Part shown: positions 50,277 to 59,918 of the stretch, piece by piece | Position numbering within the stretch: the stretch's first letter is position 1 | How the letters are laid out: each line of letters opens with the position of its first letter | Source of the DNA: an uncultured delta proteobacterium | GTDB taxonomy: Bacteria > Desulfobacterota > Desulfobulbia > Desulfobulbales > Desulfurivibrionaceae | Direction of reading: 5' to 3' | Assembly: GCA_903869265.1 (NCBI GenBank) | Contig: CAIPYE010000017.1 | Span: 248,001 to 312,000, forward strand | DNA: 64,000 nucleotides | Notes under the pieces: model-generated | What the model saw: only the letters and a program-made list of their open reading frames with translations | Databases searched by the model: none | Told to the model about the DNA's origin: nothing | Made by a program: the position numbers and the translations under genes

Positions 50277-50357
50277 CCATTGCCTTTGAGGGAAGTAAAT
50301 TTGGGTGAGTAAATTGTCGGCATCAAGATGGCCTCGAGGGATGGGGCTGTAGTTGCC

Positions 50358-51065
50358 TCACGGTTCTGCCCGCAATCGGTACCCCACTCCGGATTCAGTG
50401 AGTAGAAGGCTGGGGCGGGATGGGTCACTCTCGATTTTGTGCCGGAGGTTGCTGATGTTCACCCGCAGTACATGCGGTTGCTCCAGGTGGGAGCTCCCCC
50501 AGATCCGGCTGAGTAGCTGGCGGTGGGTCAGCACCTTACCGGCGTGGGTCACCAGTATCCGGAGGATTTCGTACTCGGTGGGGGTGAGCTGCACCTCTTG
50601 GTCGGCCACCCGCACCACGCGTCGGGCAAGATCCACCTCAAGTCCGCCGCTGCGGAAGACCGGCTCCGGGGCCTGGCCGACGATTCGCCTCAACGACCCC
50701 CGGATGCGGGCCAGCAGCTCCGGCACGCCAAAAGGCTTGGTCAGGTAGTCATCCGCGCCGGCATCCAGGGCGGCGACCTTATCGTCCTCCCGTTCCCGCA
50801 CCGAGAGCACGATGATCGGGGCGGGCGACCATTCGCGCAGCCGGCGGATCACCTCCACCCCGTCCAGGTCGGGCAGCCCCAGGTCGAGCAGAATCAGGTC
50901 CGGTCGTACTGCCGCAGCGGCGGCCAATCCGAGGCTGCCGTTTTCCGCCAAATGCACAACAAAACCGGAGCTTTCGAGCACGGTGGCAAGCAACCTCCGG
51001 ATGGCGGCCTCGTCATCCACCACCAGGATACGGGGCGGATGCTCGCCGGGCTTCAGCTCATCCAT
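50358..51065 (-). CDS. kdpE: KdpE response regulator
   Basis: A 235-residue OmpR/PhoB-type regulator of potassium uptake. The receiver has its acceptor Asp in LILLDLGLPDLDG and Lys in YLTKPFGVPELL. The winged-helix domain has LTPTEYEILRILVTHAGKVL and HVLRVNISNLRHKIE. The ATG at 51065 overlaps the end of kdpD by 8 bp; a frame starting 11 codons earlier is less likely. When phosphorylated by KdpD it should activate the kdpA promoter, where phased CTTGATA repeats are present. Confidence 0.95.
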   Translation of the reverse strand: MDELKPGEHPPRILVVDDEAAIRRLLATVLESSGFVVHLAENGSLGLAAAAAVRPDLILLDLGLPDLDGVEVIRRLREWSPAPIIVLSVREREDDKVAALDAGADDYLTKPFGVPELLARIRGSLRRIVGQAPEPVFRSGGLEVDLARRVVRVADQEVQLTPTEYEILRILVTHAGKVLTHRQLLSRIWGSSHLEQPHVLRVNISNLRHKIESDPSRPSLLLTESGVGYRLRAEP

Positions 51066-53754
51066 GGGCAGAATCCTCTGTCTGGGGAGGCGGGGCAAGG
51101 GGCAGCCTGATCGTGATGGTCAGGCCGCCGCCGGGAGTGATGGCGGCGTTGATTTTGCCGCCGTGGGCCTGAACAAACCCCTTGCAGATGGAAAGGCCGA
51201 GCCCTGTGCCGCGCGCCCCTTCCGGTGCCGGCACCCGGTGGAACTTGTCAAATATCCGTTCCAGGTCTGCTTCGGCAACGCCGGGGCCATGGTCGATTAT
51301 CTCCATGACCAGCCACGCCCGGTCGGTCCGGGCATTGATCCCGAGGGGTTGATCCTGCGGCGAATACTTGAGGCTGTTGTCCAGCAGGTTGACCAGCACC
51401 TGGATCATGCAGCCCATGTCCAGCATCACCAGCGGCAGGTCCGGGGGGAGGTGCACCGCAATCTCCCGTTTCCCCAGGCGTGGATCGAGCACCGACAGGG
51501 CGCAGCCGATCAGCTCCTCCACGTCGCAGGGGGTATATTTCAGCCGCACCGCCCCTGCTTCTAACCGGGTCATGTCCAGCAGGTTGCCGACAAAGCGGTT
51601 CAGCCGGGCCGCCTCCTCGCAGGCCGTGGCCAGCAGCTCGTTCCTGGCCGTCTCGTTCAACCCCTCTTGGTCCCGCAAGCTGCTCAGCGCTCCGGTGATG
51701 GAGGCCAGCGGGGTGCGCAGATCGTGGGAGATGGAGTTCAATAGTGCCCGCTCCAAGGTTTCCCTGGCCTGAAGGATCTGGGCCTGCTCCGCCTGCTGGG
51801 AGAAGCGCACCCGCTCCAGGGCCATGGCGGTCTGGCTGGCAAAGGCGTCGAGCAGAAGCCGGTGCGGCTGGGAGTTGTAGTCGGTCGGATCTGCCATCCT
51901 CACCCCCAATACGCCGAGGATGTTCGCCGAAGTCTTGAGCGGCAGGTAGAGCAGGGTGGCCGAGCCAAGGGTGGTGGAGCCGCGCCCCGCCTCCTGGTGA
52001 TTGCGGAAGGTCCAGTCCGCCACGGCCCGCTCTTTGAGGTCGAGATCCAGTTTCTCGCTGGCGGAGATGATCTTGAGTTGCTCCCCATCGGCCAGGAAGA
52101 CCACGATCTCGGCCTTCAGGCTTTCCCGAATATTGCGGAGCACCGCGCCGGTGACGGCCACCAGATCGGCGGCCCCGGCCAGGTCGCGGCTCAGGTAATA
52201 GAGGCTGGCGGTCTGCACCTCGCGCAACCGCAGCGATTCCGCCCGTTCGCGGCTTCTGGCGACCTGGGTGCTGATCACCAGCCCAACGGTGAGGAAGCCG
52301 GCAAAGGTCACCAGATATTCAACGTCGGACACGGCCAAGCTGAACCGGGGGGCGACAAAGAAAAAATCAAAAGCAAGCACCCCAAGGAAGGCGGTGAGCA
52401 CAGCCGGTTGCAGCCCGAGCCGGACTGCGGCCAGCACCACTGCCAAAAGGTAGAACATCACCGTGTTGGTGGGCGAGAAAAAAGGTTGGACCAGACCGCA
52501 GAGCAGGGTCGTTCCGGCCACCAGGGCCATGGCCATTGCGTGTCCGGCCCAGGGGATGGCCCGGATAGGACGGCGCTGTTGTGTTGCCGTGCGCCGTTCG
52601 CCGAGGCTCATGCTGACCACGTAGACGTCGATCTCGTCGCTTGCCCGGATGATCTGGTCCACGATGGGTGGGCGCAGCAGCTCGCGCCAGCGGGGCCGGG
52701 TGGGTTTCCCCACCACGATCTTGGTGATGTTGTGGCGGCCGGCGTAATCGGCCACCGCCTCGGCCACGGTGCTTGCGGTGACCGAGGCCACTGTGGCGCC
52801 CATGCTCTCGGCCAGCCTGAGATCGCGCCAGATCCGTTCCCGGTTTTCGCGGCTGAAGCGGCCGGTATCCGGGGTTTCGATGTACACGGCATGCCAGGGG
52901 GCCTTCATCTCGTCGGCCAGCCGCCGGGTGGTGCGCATCAGCTTCTCGCCGAATGGGCTGCCGCTGATGCAGACCAGCAGCCGCTCCGCCACGGAGCGGG
53001 GTCCCGAGAGGGCGCGGGTCTCCATGTAGGAGCGCATCTGGTCGTCCACCCGGGACGCGGCGCGGCGCAGGGAAAGCTCCCGCAGGGCGATGAGGTTGCC
53101 GGGCTGGAAGAATTTTTCCATGGCCCTGGCCGCCTGCTCGGGGATGTAAATCTTGCCTTGGCCCAACCGTTCCAGCAGCTCGTCCGGCGGGATGTCCACC
53201 AGCTGGATCTCGGCGGCCAGATCGAGCAGGAGGTCCGGCACGGTCTCTCGCACCACCACCCCGGTGATCTTCTCCACCACGTCGTTTAAGCTCTCGAAAT
53301 GCTGGACATTGACCGTGGTGTAGACATCGATGCCTGCGGTCAGCAGTTCCTGCACGTCCTGCCAACGTTTTTCATGCCGGGAGCCCGGCGCGTTGGTGTG
53401 GGCCAGTTCGTCCACCAAAGCGATCTGGGGATGTCTTTGCAGCACCGCGTCGAGATCCAGCTCGAAGAGCGGTACCCCCTGGTATTCCAGGCGCAGCTTG
53501 GGGATGGTGGTAAGCCCTTCCAGCAGGGCGTCGGTCTCGCCCCGGCCATGGGATTCCACGTAGGCCGCCACCACGTCCCGCCCTTCCCGCTTACGCTGGC
53601 GGGCCGCGCTCAGCATGGAGAAGGTTTTGCCCACCCCGGCCGCGTAACCGAGGAAGATCTTGAGCCTGCCCCGGTCGGCCTGGGCTTCCTCGGCCTGGGC
53701 CAGCTTGAGCATGGCTTCCGGCGAAGGCCGGAGCTCGTCGCTGTCGTCGGTCAC
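51058..53754 (-). CDS. kdpD: KdpD sensor histidine kinase
   Basis: An 898-residue membrane sensor of potassium limitation, full family length. The N-terminal KdpD domain has the Walker-type LGYAAGVGKTFSMLSAARQR and DELAHTNAPGSRHEKRWQDV. A universal-stress-like domain follows (CISGSPFGEKLMRTTRRLAD), then four helices around 400-500 and a GAF-like domain. The kinase core has SISHDLRTPLASITGALSSL with the phospho-His, NLLDNSLKYSPQ, DHGPGVAE and GTGLGLSICKGF. It overlaps kdpC by 4 bp (ATGA) and kdpE by 8 bp, so the last three genes are tightly coupled. Confidence 0.96.
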   Translation of the reverse strand: MTDDSDELRPSPEAMLKLAQAEEAQADRGRLKIFLGYAAGVGKTFSMLSAARQRKREGRDVVAAYVESHGRGETDALLEGLTTIPKLRLEYQGVPLFELDLDAVLQRHPQIALVDELAHTNAPGSRHEKRWQDVQELLTAGIDVYTTVNVQHFESLNDVVEKITGVVVRETVPDLLLDLAAEIQLVDIPPDELLERLGQGKIYIPEQAARAMEKFFQPGNLIALRELSLRRAASRVDDQMRSYMETRALSGPRSVAERLLVCISGSPFGEKLMRTTRRLADEMKAPWHAVYIETPDTGRFSRENRERIWRDLRLAESMGATVASVTASTVAEAVADYAGRHNITKIVVGKPTRPRWRELLRPPIVDQIIRASDEIDVYVVSMSLGERRTATQQRRPIRAIPWAGHAMAMALVAGTTLLCGLVQPFFSPTNTVMFYLLAVVLAAVRLGLQPAVLTAFLGVLAFDFFFVAPRFSLAVSDVEYLVTFAGFLTVGLVISTQVARSRERAESLRLREVQTASLYYLSRDLAGAADLVAVTGAVLRNIRESLKAEIVVFLADGEQLKIISASEKLDLDLKERAVADWTFRNHQEAGRGSTTLGSATLLYLPLKTSANILGVLGVRMADPTDYNSQPHRLLLDAFASQTAMALERVRFSQQAEQAQILQARETLERALLNSISHDLRTPLASITGALSSLRDQEGLNETARNELLATACEEAARLNRFVGNLLDMTRLEAGAVRLKYTPCDVEELIGCALSVLDPRLGKREIAVHLPPDLPLVMLDMGCMIQVLVNLLDNSLKYSPQDQPLGINARTDRAWLVMEIIDHGPGVAEADLERIFDKFHRVPAPEGARGTGLGLSICKGFVQAHGGKINAAITPGGGLTITIRLPLAPPPQTEDSAHG

Positions 53755-54317
53755 GATTGGGAATCCAGCGCCCGGTTGAGCAGCAGCACGTTGACCCGTG
53801 GCTCTCCCAATAGACCCATTTGACGGCCCTCGGTGTGGATGTCTACCAACCCGGCGACGGCATCCTCTGAAAGATTGCGCATCTTGGCGATACGCGGGAT
53901 CTGAAGCCGGGCTGCTTCGAGGGAGATATGAGGATCAAGGCCGCTGGCCGAAGCCAGCACCAAGTCGGCGGGGATGGGGCCGGTAACACCGGTGACCCGC
54001 AGGGCTTCGACCCGTTCCGCCACGGTGGCAAGAAAGGCCGGATTGCTGGGGCCGTTGTTGGAGCCGCCCGAGGCCATGGGATTATAGGCAAACTCGGCGG
54101 TGGCCGAGGGCCGGGGCCAGAAGTAGTGTGACTCGGTGAAGGGCTGGCCGATGAGTTCCGAACCGACCGCTTGGCCGTTGACATCGGTGATCAGGCTGCC
54201 GTTTGCCTGGTGTGGGAAAACGGCCTGGGCGATCCCGGTGACCACGGCCGGATAGAGCCCGCCGCAGAGTACGGTGAACAACAGGCACATCAGAATGGCT
54301 GGTTTCAGTTCTTTCAT
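53751..54317 (-). CDS. kdpC: Potassium-transporting ATPase subunit KdpC
   Basis: A 188-residue single-helix subunit that stabilises the KdpFABC complex and helps potassium binding. The N-terminal helix (ILMCLLFTVLCGGLYPAVVT) is followed by QAVFPHQANGSLI and FWPRPSATAEFAYNPMASGG. VASASGLDPHISLEAA-like sequence appears as LASASGLDPHISLEAARLQI, and VNVLLLNRALD ends the protein; all are family hallmarks. It lies 34 bp after kdpB. No kdpF-like peptide is found before kdpA. Confidence 0.96.
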   Translation of the reverse strand: MKELKPAILMCLLFTVLCGGLYPAVVTGIAQAVFPHQANGSLITDVNGQAVGSELIGQPFTESHYFWPRPSATAEFAYNPMASGGSNNGPSNPAFLATVAERVEALRVTGVTGPIPADLVLASASGLDPHISLEAARLQIPRIAKMRNLSEDAVAGLVDIHTEGRQMGLLGEPRVNVLLLNRALDSQS

Positions 54318-54351
54318 GGTTTGGTTCTCCGCATGTCATCGGGATAAATCA

Positions 54352-56421
54352 TTATACAAACAAACCGACCACCAGGTCGATGGCTTTGATGCCGACAAAA
54401 GGCACGATGATGCCGCCTGCCCCATAGACCATCAGATTCGAGATCAAGAGCTTTTCCGCGGGCATGGGCCGGAACTTGGTGCCCCTGAGCGCCAGCGGCA
54501 CCAGAAAGGGGATGACCAGGGCGTTGAAGATTACCGCCGAGAGGATGGCGCTCTGTGGGCTGGCCAGGTGCATGATGTTCAGCGCTCCCAGCTGGGGGTA
54601 GATGGAGAGCAAGGCCGCCGGGATGATGGCGAAGTACTTGGCAATGTCGTTGGAGATGCTGAAGGTGGTGAGGTTGCCCCGGGTCATCAGAATCTGTTTG
54701 CCCACCTCCACGATGTCCAGCAGCTTAGTGGGGTTGGAGTCCAGATCAATGATGTTGGCTGCCTCCCTGGCCGCCTGGGTACCGGTGTTCATGGCCACTG
54801 CCACGTCGGCCTGGGCCAGGGCCGGGGCGTCGTTGGTGCCGTCGCCGGTCATGGCCACCATGAAGCCCGCCTCCTGGCTCTCCTTGATCAAGCGCAGCTT
54901 GTCCTCGGGCGTGGCCTGGGCCAGGAAGTCGTCCACCTGGGCCTCGGCGGCGATGGCTGCGGCAGTGAGCGGATTGTCGCCGGTGATCATCACCGTTTTG
55001 ATTCCCATGGCCCGCAGCTGGCAAAAGCGTTCCTGGATGCCGGTTTTGACGATGTCCTTGAGGTTGACCACCCCGAAGATCTCGGCGCCGCAACAGACCA
55101 CCAGCGGGGTGGCGCCGGCCCGGGCGACGCGATCGACCACTTGCTCCAGATCGGCGGGGATGGCTTCCCCGCTCAGTACCCGGACAAAGGCGACCAGGGA
55201 ATCGGCAGCGCCCTTGCGGTACTGCCTTCCTGCCGTGTTGAGCCCGGAGAGGCGGGTTCCGGCGCTGAACTCCACCGGCTCACCATCGTTTGGTATGGCT
55301 TGCTGGTCCAGCTTAAACTGCTGCCGGGCCAGAGCCACGATGCTGCGGCCCTCCGGGGTCTCATCGGCCTGCGAGGCCATCAAGGCCGCCTCGGCCACCT
55401 CGCGTTCGGTGTGGCTGCCCACCGGGATGAACTCCACCGCCTCCCGGTTGCCGTGGGTGATGGTGCCGGTCTTGTCCAGGAGCAGCACGTTGACGTCGCC
55501 CGCCGCTTCAATGGCCCGGCCGGAAAGGGCGATGACATTCTTCTGACACAACCGGTCCATGCCGGCGATGCCGATGGCAGGCAAGAGCGCGGCGATGGTG
55601 GTGGGCGCAAGACAAACGAACAGGGCCACCAGTACGGTAAGCGATACCGGGTGACCAAGGCCGGTGGCCGCAACGCTGTAGATGGAGAGCGGGCTGATGT
55701 TGGCGCAGACCAGGAGGAAGACCAGGGTCAGCGCGATGAGCAGCACCTCCAGGGCCACCTCGTTGGGGGTTTTGCGCCGTTTGGCGCCTTCGATCAGGGA
55801 GATCATCCGGTCCAGGAAGGTTTCCCCGGGGTCGGCGGTGATCCGCACCACCACGCTGCCGGAGACCACCGTGGTGCCGCCGGTCACCGCGCTGCGGTCG
55901 CCGCCGGACTCGCGCACTACTGGGGCGGACTCGCCGGTCACCGCCGATTCGTTGACCAGAGCGGCGCCGTGGACGATCTCGCCGTCGCCGGCGATGGTCT
56001 CGTTGGTTTCCACCAGGATATGGTCCCCCTTGCGGAGCTGGTTTGCGCCGATGGCGGTGGTTGTGCCGGCAGGGTCGGAGCCGGGCAACTGCCTGGCCAT
56101 CACATCAGTGCGTGATTTGCGAAGGGAGGCGGCCCGTGCTTTGCCCCTCCCTTCGGCCAACGCTTCGGCAAAGGTGGCGAAGAGCACGGTCAGCCAGAGC
56201 CAGACTGACACCTGGCCAGTGAACCAAGCCGGTTCACGGCCCGCGCCGGTAAGCGACATGATGAAGGTGATGACCGTGATGACGCTGGCGATCTCCACAC
56301 AGAGCATTACCGGGTTGCGCCACAGCAGGCGCGGATCGAGTTTCTTGACGGATTCGATGAACGCGGCGCGCAGCAATGCCGGATCAAAGACCGATTTTTG
56401 TTCAGGAAGATGTTTGGACAT
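54352..56421 (-). CDS. kdpB: Potassium-transporting P-type ATPase subunit KdpB
   Basis: The 689-residue catalytic subunit. The phosphorylated Asp lies in [19 protein letters not shown]. The actuator loop has [20 protein letters not shown], the nucleotide domain has [11 protein letters not shown], and the hinge has [20 protein letters not shown]. Seven helices are expected, and [20 protein letters not shown] is typical of KdpB. It starts 4 bp after kdpA ends. All catalytic residues seen are intact. Confidence 0.97.
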   Translation of the reverse strand: MSKHLPEQKSVFDPALLRAAFIESVKKLDPRLLWRNPVMLCVEIASVITVITFIMSLTGAGREPAWFTGQVSVWLWLTVLFATFAEALAEGRGKARAASLRKSRTDVMARQLPGSDPAGTTTAIGANQLRKGDHILVETNETIAGDGEIVHGAALVNESAVTGESAPVVRESGGDRSAVTGGTTVVSGSVVVRITADPGETFLDRMISLIEGAKRRKTPNEVALEVLLIALTLVFLLVCANISPLSIYSVAATGLGHPVSLTVLVALFVCLAPTTIAALLPAIGIAGMDRLCQKNVIALSGRAIEAAGDVNVLLLDKTGTITHGNREAVEFIPVGSHTEREVAEAALMASQADETPEGRSIVALARQQFKLDQQAIPNDGEPVEFSAGTRLSGLNTAGRQYRKGAADSLVAFVRVLSGEAIPADLEQVVDRVARAGATPLVVCCGAEIFGVVNLKDIVKTGIQERFCQLRAMGIKTVMITGDNPLTAAAIAAEAQVDDFLAQATPEDKLRLIKESQEAGFMVAMTGDGTNDAPALAQADVAVAMNTGTQAAREAANIIDLDSNPTKLLDIVEVGKQILMTRGNLTTFSISNDIAKYFAIIPAALLSIYPQLGALNIMHLASPQSAILSAVIFNALVIPFLVPLALRGTKFRPMPAEKLLISNLMVYGAGGIIVPFVGIKAIDLVVGLFV

Positions 56422-56425
56422 GGTT

Positions 56426-58213
56426 TTAGTTTACTCCCATCATGGAAAGATGTTCGACAATCGGTCCCAAGGCCAGGGCCGGGAAAAAGGTGAGCGCTCC
56501 CACGATGAAGATGACCAGGGTCAGCCAGAAGGCAAAGGGGAACTTGTCGGTGGGCAGGGTTCCCAGGCTGGGAGGGACGTACTTCTTCCCGGCCAGGCCG
56601 CCGGCCATGGCCAGCACCGACACGGCCGGAACATAGCGGCCGATCAGCATGGCCAGACCGCCCAGCAGGTTGTAAAAGTTGGTGTTGCCGGTAAGGCCCG
56701 CGAAGGCGCTGCCGTTGTTGTTGGCCATGGAGGCAAAGGCGTAGAGCACCTCGGTCAGGCCGTGCGCCCCGGGGTTGGCCATGGAGGCCACCGCAGAGGG
56801 GGTGATCATGGCCAACCCGGAGAGGATCAGCACCACGATGCCGGCCACGAGGATGATGACAATGGACATCCACATCTCCCGCACCTCGATCTTCTTGCCC
56901 AGATATTCGGGGGTGCGGCCGATCATCAGGCCGGAGACGAAGACGGCGATGATGGCGAAGGCCAGCATGGTGTAGAGGCCGGAGCCCACCCCGCCGAAGA
57001 CGATCTCGCCCAGCAGGATCAGGGAGAGCGGCACCAGCCCGCCCAGCGGGGTGAGGGAGTCGTGCATGGCCACCACCGCGCCGCAGGAGGTGCCGGTGGT
57101 GGCCACCGTGAACATATCAGTGCCGATCAGACCGAAACGGAGTTCCTTGCCCTCCAGGTTGCCCCCCATGACCCCGAGATGGTGCAGCATGGGGGTGGAG
57201 GCCAACTCACTCCAGTGGAGCACGCCAAAGGCGACGACAAACAGGAAGAGCATCACCCCCAAGAGCGTTGTTCCCTGCCAGGTGTTGCCCACCATCACCC
57301 CGAAGGTGCGGGTGAGCGCGGCGGGGATCAGCAGGATGAACAGCACCTCCATAAGGTTGGAAAATGGGGTGGGATTTTCAAAGGGATGGGCCGAGTTGGC
57401 GTTGAAGAAGCCACCGCCGTTGGTGCCCAACTCCTTGATCGCTTCCTGGGAGGCCACTGGCCCCATCGGGATGGAGACTTCTTTTGCGGTCACGCTTTCG
57501 GTGAGAGGCTTACCGCTTGGGTCCAACATGGGAGCGCCCTGTTCGTCCAGCTTCGGCTTGTCGTAGCTGAAGGACTGGGTGAGCGGTACTGTTTTATAGT
57601 CGCTGAAGTTTTGGATCGCTCCTTGGGAGACCAGGAAAACAGCACCGATCAGCGACAACGGCAGGAGGATGTAGAGAACGGAGCGGGTCAGGTCCACCCA
57701 GAAGTTGCCGATAGTGGCGGTGGTGCGTCGGACAAAGCCGCGGATCAGGGCGATGACGATGGCCATGCCGCTGGCGGCGGAGACAAAGTTGTGTACCGTG
57801 AGACCGACCACCTGGGTGAAGTAGCTGAGGGTGGACTCGCCCGAATAGTTCTGCCAGTTGGTGTTGGTGATGAAACTGATTGCGGTATTGAGCGCCAGGG
57901 GCCAGGAGAGGCCCGGCAGCCCCTGGGGATTGAAGGGCAGGGCTGGCTGGGCCAGCAGCATGCCCATCAGGGTCAGGAAGAGCACCAGATTGAAGAGCAG
58001 CATGGCCAGGGCGTAGCGCTGCCAGCCCATCTCGTCGTTTCGGTCCACCCCGCAGATACGGTAGAACAGGCTTTCGCAGGGGGCCAGGATTGGGGAGAGG
58101 AAGGTAGGTTCGCCGTTGTAAACCCGGGCCATGAAGGTACCCAGGGGATAGGCCAGCAGCAGCAAGGCTCCAAGCAGGCCGAGAAATTGGAGCAGATCGT
58201 TTGGAAAGGTCAT
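56426..58213 (-). CDS. kdpA: Potassium-transporting ATPase potassium-binding subunit KdpA
   Basis: A 595-residue channel-like subunit with ten helices and four selectivity-filter regions. [20 protein letters not shown] and [20 protein letters not shown] are diagnostic, and [20 protein letters not shown] and [20 protein letters not shown] are the last two filter regions. AGGAGG lies 11 bp before the ATG. It is the first gene of kdpABCDE, with a TATAAT box about 70 bp upstream and phased repeats beyond it. High-affinity potassium uptake under low potassium or osmotic stress is the expected role. Confidence 0.97.
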   Translation of the reverse strand: MTFPNDLLQFLGLLGALLLLAYPLGTFMARVYNGEPTFLSPILAPCESLFYRICGVDRNDEMGWQRYALAMLLFNLVLFLTLMGMLLAQPALPFNPQGLPGLSWPLALNTAISFITNTNWQNYSGESTLSYFTQVVGLTVHNFVSAASGMAIVIALIRGFVRRTTATIGNFWVDLTRSVLYILLPLSLIGAVFLVSQGAIQNFSDYKTVPLTQSFSYDKPKLDEQGAPMLDPSGKPLTESVTAKEVSIPMGPVASQEAIKELGTNGGGFFNANSAHPFENPTPFSNLMEVLFILLIPAALTRTFGVMVGNTWQGTTLLGVMLFLFVVAFGVLHWSELASTPMLHHLGVMGGNLEGKELRFGLIGTDMFTVATTGTSCGAVVAMHDSLTPLGGLVPLSLILLGEIVFGGVGSGLYTMLAFAIIAVFVSGLMIGRTPEYLGKKIEVREMWMSIVIILVAGIVVLILSGLAMITPSAVASMANPGAHGLTEVLYAFASMANNNGSAFAGLTGNTNFYNLLGGLAMLIGRYVPAVSVLAMAGGLAGKKYVPPSLGTLPTDKFPFAFWLTLVIFIVGALTFFPALALGPIVEHLSMMGVN

Positions 58214-58281
58214 GGCAGTTTTTTCCCTCCTAATAATGTTCCAAAATGGTCAAGAAAACACGGTGGTTATCTTTTTTAGCC

Positions 58282-58368
58282 ATTATAGCGGAATCGTTAT
58301 CAAGGCGGGGTCAAAAGGCAATGGAAAGGTATCAAGAAAGTATCAAGACGGCTGGTGTTATTATCAAG
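58282..58368 (-). promoter_or_regulatory. kdp promoter with phased CTTGATA repeats (putative KdpE sites)
   Basis: On the minus strand a perfect TATAAT (58282-58287) has no -35 at normal spacing, as in activator-dependent promoters. Upstream, CTTGATA occurs four times at plus-strand positions 58298, 58330, 58341 and 58362 (seen as TATCAAG). The intervals of 32, 11 and 21 bp are about 3, 1 and 2 helical turns. The nearest copy covers the -35 region. This layout suits head-to-tail binding of an OmpR/PhoB-type regulator such as KdpE. Confidence 0.65.
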
Positions 58369-58374
58369 AATAAC

Positions 58375-58432
58375 TGGTGGTTTTGAAACAAGAATGAGTG
58401 GTGGTTTTCAAATCAGAACAGTTGGCGGTTTT
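58375..58432 (+). repeat. 24-bp-periodic repeat array R (three units)
   Basis: TGGTGGTTTT, TGGTGGTTTT and TGGCGGTTTT start at 58375, 58399 and 58423, exactly 24 bp apart. The spacers end AAGAATGAG and CAGAACAGT. The same decamers and spacers occur inverted, with spacer order swapped, at 50219-50276. The array reads away from kdp, so arrays L and R point outward on the two sides of the operon. No transposase lies nearby. Confidence 0.6.
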
Positions 58433-58442
58433 CATAATATGC

Positions 58443-58476
58443 ATCCTGTGTTGATCGTGATCAATTAACACAGGAT
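58443..58476. repeat. 10-bp inverted repeat beside array R
   Basis: ATCCTGTGTT (58443-58452) and AACACAGGAT (58467-58476) are perfect inverted repeats around a 14-bp centre containing GATCGTGATC. It lies 10 bp beyond array R. It could be part of the same mobile-element remnant or a regulator site. The following stretch to 58586 contains no supported gene. Confidence 0.45.
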
Positions 58477-58586
58477 ACGCCATTTCCCTTTCCCTTATTT
58501 TCTCCATCCACCAGATTTGACTATAATTCTTATAGCGTTCTCCCAGGGAGAAAAAGCCCACAATCTGATAGCACAGGCTGCACAAT

Positions 58587-58624
58587 AAAAAAAGGGAATC
58601 AACCATGAGCGGTTGATTCCCTTT
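58587..58624 (-). terminator. Rho-independent terminator of the tRNA operon
   Basis: A 14-bp perfect stem (AAAGGGAATCAACC with GGTTGATTCCCTTT) with a 6-base loop, followed on the minus strand by a T-run. It ends the leftward tRNA-Lys/tRNA-Glu transcript 9 bp after tRNA-Glu. Confidence 0.9.
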
Positions 58625-58632
58625 AGAATTTC

Positions 58633-58710
58633 TGGCGTCCCCAACGAGATTCGAACTCGTGTCGCCGGCGTGAAAGGCCGGTGTCCTGGACCGGGCTAGA
58701 CGATGGGGAC
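58633..58710 (-). tRNA. tRNA-Glu (UUC anticodon)
   Basis: The minus strand folds into a complete cloverleaf: acceptor GTCCCCA with TGGGGAC, anticodon loop CTTTCAC with UUC at the centre, T-loop GTTCGAATC and encoded 3' CCA (58633-58635). It is the second gene of the two-tRNA unit. Confidence 0.95.
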
Positions 58711-58728
58711 TAATATCCGTACAGAAAA

Positions 58729-58805
58729 TGGTGGGTCGTGCGCGACTTGAACGCGCGACTCTCTGCTTAAAAGGCAGATACTCTACCGACTGAGTTAACG
58801 ACCCA
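58729..58805 (-). tRNA. tRNA-Lys (UUU anticodon)
   Basis: The minus strand gives acceptor TGGGTCG with CGACCCA, D-loop CAGTCGGTAGAG, anticodon loop with UUU (CCTTTTAAG), T-loop GTTCAAGTC and encoded 3' CCA (58729-58731). It lies 18 bp upstream of tRNA-Glu and shares its promoter. Confidence 0.95.
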
Positions 58806-58822
58806 ACCTGTAGGAAAAGGCA

Positions 58823-58851
58823 CTTTTACAACAGTCGGTTTTCCGTGTCAA
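58823..58851 (-). promoter_or_regulatory. Sigma-70 promoter of the tRNA-Lys/tRNA-Glu operon
   Basis: On the minus strand a perfect TTGACA (58846-58851), a 17-bp spacer and TAAAAG (58823-58828) end 17 bp before the 5' end of tRNA-Lys. This spacing is right for a stable RNA promoter with a short leader. Confidence 0.75.
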
Positions 58852-59186
58852 GTCTTTGCTGGTTTCTTTTTCCTTTTTTTGCCCGGCCTTCCTCCCTGTC
58901 TGTCTGCCGGATAACGTCCTGAGCTTGTGTAATTATTGGGGTTTTCCGGCGGGGGCTTCGCCGCTTAAATAGCTTGTGGCGGTCGCCTGGGTCTGCTATA
59001 TCTTCTGCTTTGTTGCGGATTTAGGAGCCGTGAAAAAACAACTTGTACAATTCTGGACGTTCCCCTTACGGCTCCTTATGCCGTTTTGTCCAGATGAAAT
59101 ACCCAGGTTATTTTTTAGCAACGGCTAAGATGGGGCTTCTGCGCAGAGCAGGGCTTTTTTTGTGACTATTGACTTTTGGGTGCGCC
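58852..59186. other. Intergenic stretch before the RdgC-like gene
   Basis: About 335 bp without a supported gene. Near 59130-59160 an imperfect hairpin (GCTTCTG/CAGAGC) is followed by seven T, which could be a weak rightward terminator, but no rightward gene precedes it. Confidence 0.5.
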
Positions 59187-59795
59187 ATGGGGTTGTTGGC
59201 CAGATCGGCAAGTTTTGTCCGCTATGCGGTGGAAGGGGATCTGCCCGCGAATTTCTGGGAGTTCGCTGCTGAGCGGATCGCCCGGCATTCCTTCCGGGAT
59301 ATCGACGAGAGCTACGAAGAGCGGTCCGTGGGCTGGGTTTCCGTGCTCAACATGTTCGACAGCGAGTTTGCCTATGCCTCCTACGCGGCGGCGGACCATG
59401 TCGTGCTTTCCCTGCGCATGGACGAGCGGCGGGTTTCGCCCAAGGTGCTCAATAAGTTTTGCCTGAAAGAAGAGGAGCGGCTTAAAAAGGCGCGACAGAT
59501 CCCCAAGCTGGCCCGTGCCCACCGGGTGGAGATCAAGGAGAGCGTCAAGCTGATGCTGATGAAAAAGGCGGCGCCGACCCCGGCGGTCTATGACCTCTGC
59601 TGGAACCTGGCCGAGGCCACGGTATTGTTTTTTTCCACCAGCCAGAAGGCCCAGGAGCTGCTGGAGGAATTTTTCAAGCAAACCTTTGATCTCAGCCTGA
59701 TGCTGCAGGTGCCGTATCTCACCGCCGAGCACCTGCTCGACGCCTCGGGCCGCGAGGCTCTGGCCGACATCACCCCCGCAATCTTCATTTGTTGA
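59187..59795 (+). CDS. RdgC-like protein, N-terminal-type ORF
   Basis: A 202-residue soluble protein, MGLLARSASFVRYAVEGDLP, resembling the N-terminal part of the recombination-associated protein RdgC. The paired pattern VLNKFCLKEEERLKKARQ, then KESVKLMLMKKAAPTPAVYD, then a strand and the helix SQKAQELLEEFFKQTFDLSL follows RdgC order. RdgC is a ring-forming double-strand DNA-binding protein that restrains RecA. The gene stops before the region equivalent to the RdgC C-terminal half, and the next gene seems to supply that. The ATG at 59187 has only a weak ribosome site. Confidence 0.65.
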   Translation: MGLLARSASFVRYAVEGDLPANFWEFAAERIARHSFRDIDESYEERSVGWVSVLNMFDSEFAYASYAAADHVVLSLRMDERRVSPKVLNKFCLKEEERLKKARQIPKLARAHRVEIKESVKLMLMKKAAPTPAVYDLCWNLAEATVLFFSTSQKAQELLEEFFKQTFDLSLMLQVPYLTAEHLLDASGREALADITPAIFIC

Positions 59796-59918
59796 AATCG
59801 CAGAAAGCCGCGATTACAACGGTTACTGCTGTGTGTTTTTTGATTTTGTGTTACGGACCGGTGGCTTTTTTTCATTTTTGCGAGACCACCTTCATTTGAT
59901 CCTCAGAGGCTTAATCGC

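Noticed and set aside
55682-58279. 865-residue open frame on the plus strand
   Set aside because: It is antisense to kdpB and kdpA, which have complete family motifs, and its composition (long Gly/His/Gln-rich runs) is that of a frame opposite a GC-rich gene.
58214-58281. kdpF
   Set aside because: No short hydrophobic reading frame with a ribosome site precedes kdpA, so the peptide is not annotated.
58364-58606. 80-residue minus-strand open frame running into repeat array R
   Set aside because: Its end is a translation of the repeats, it has no ribosome site and no recognisable domain; the array itself is the real feature.
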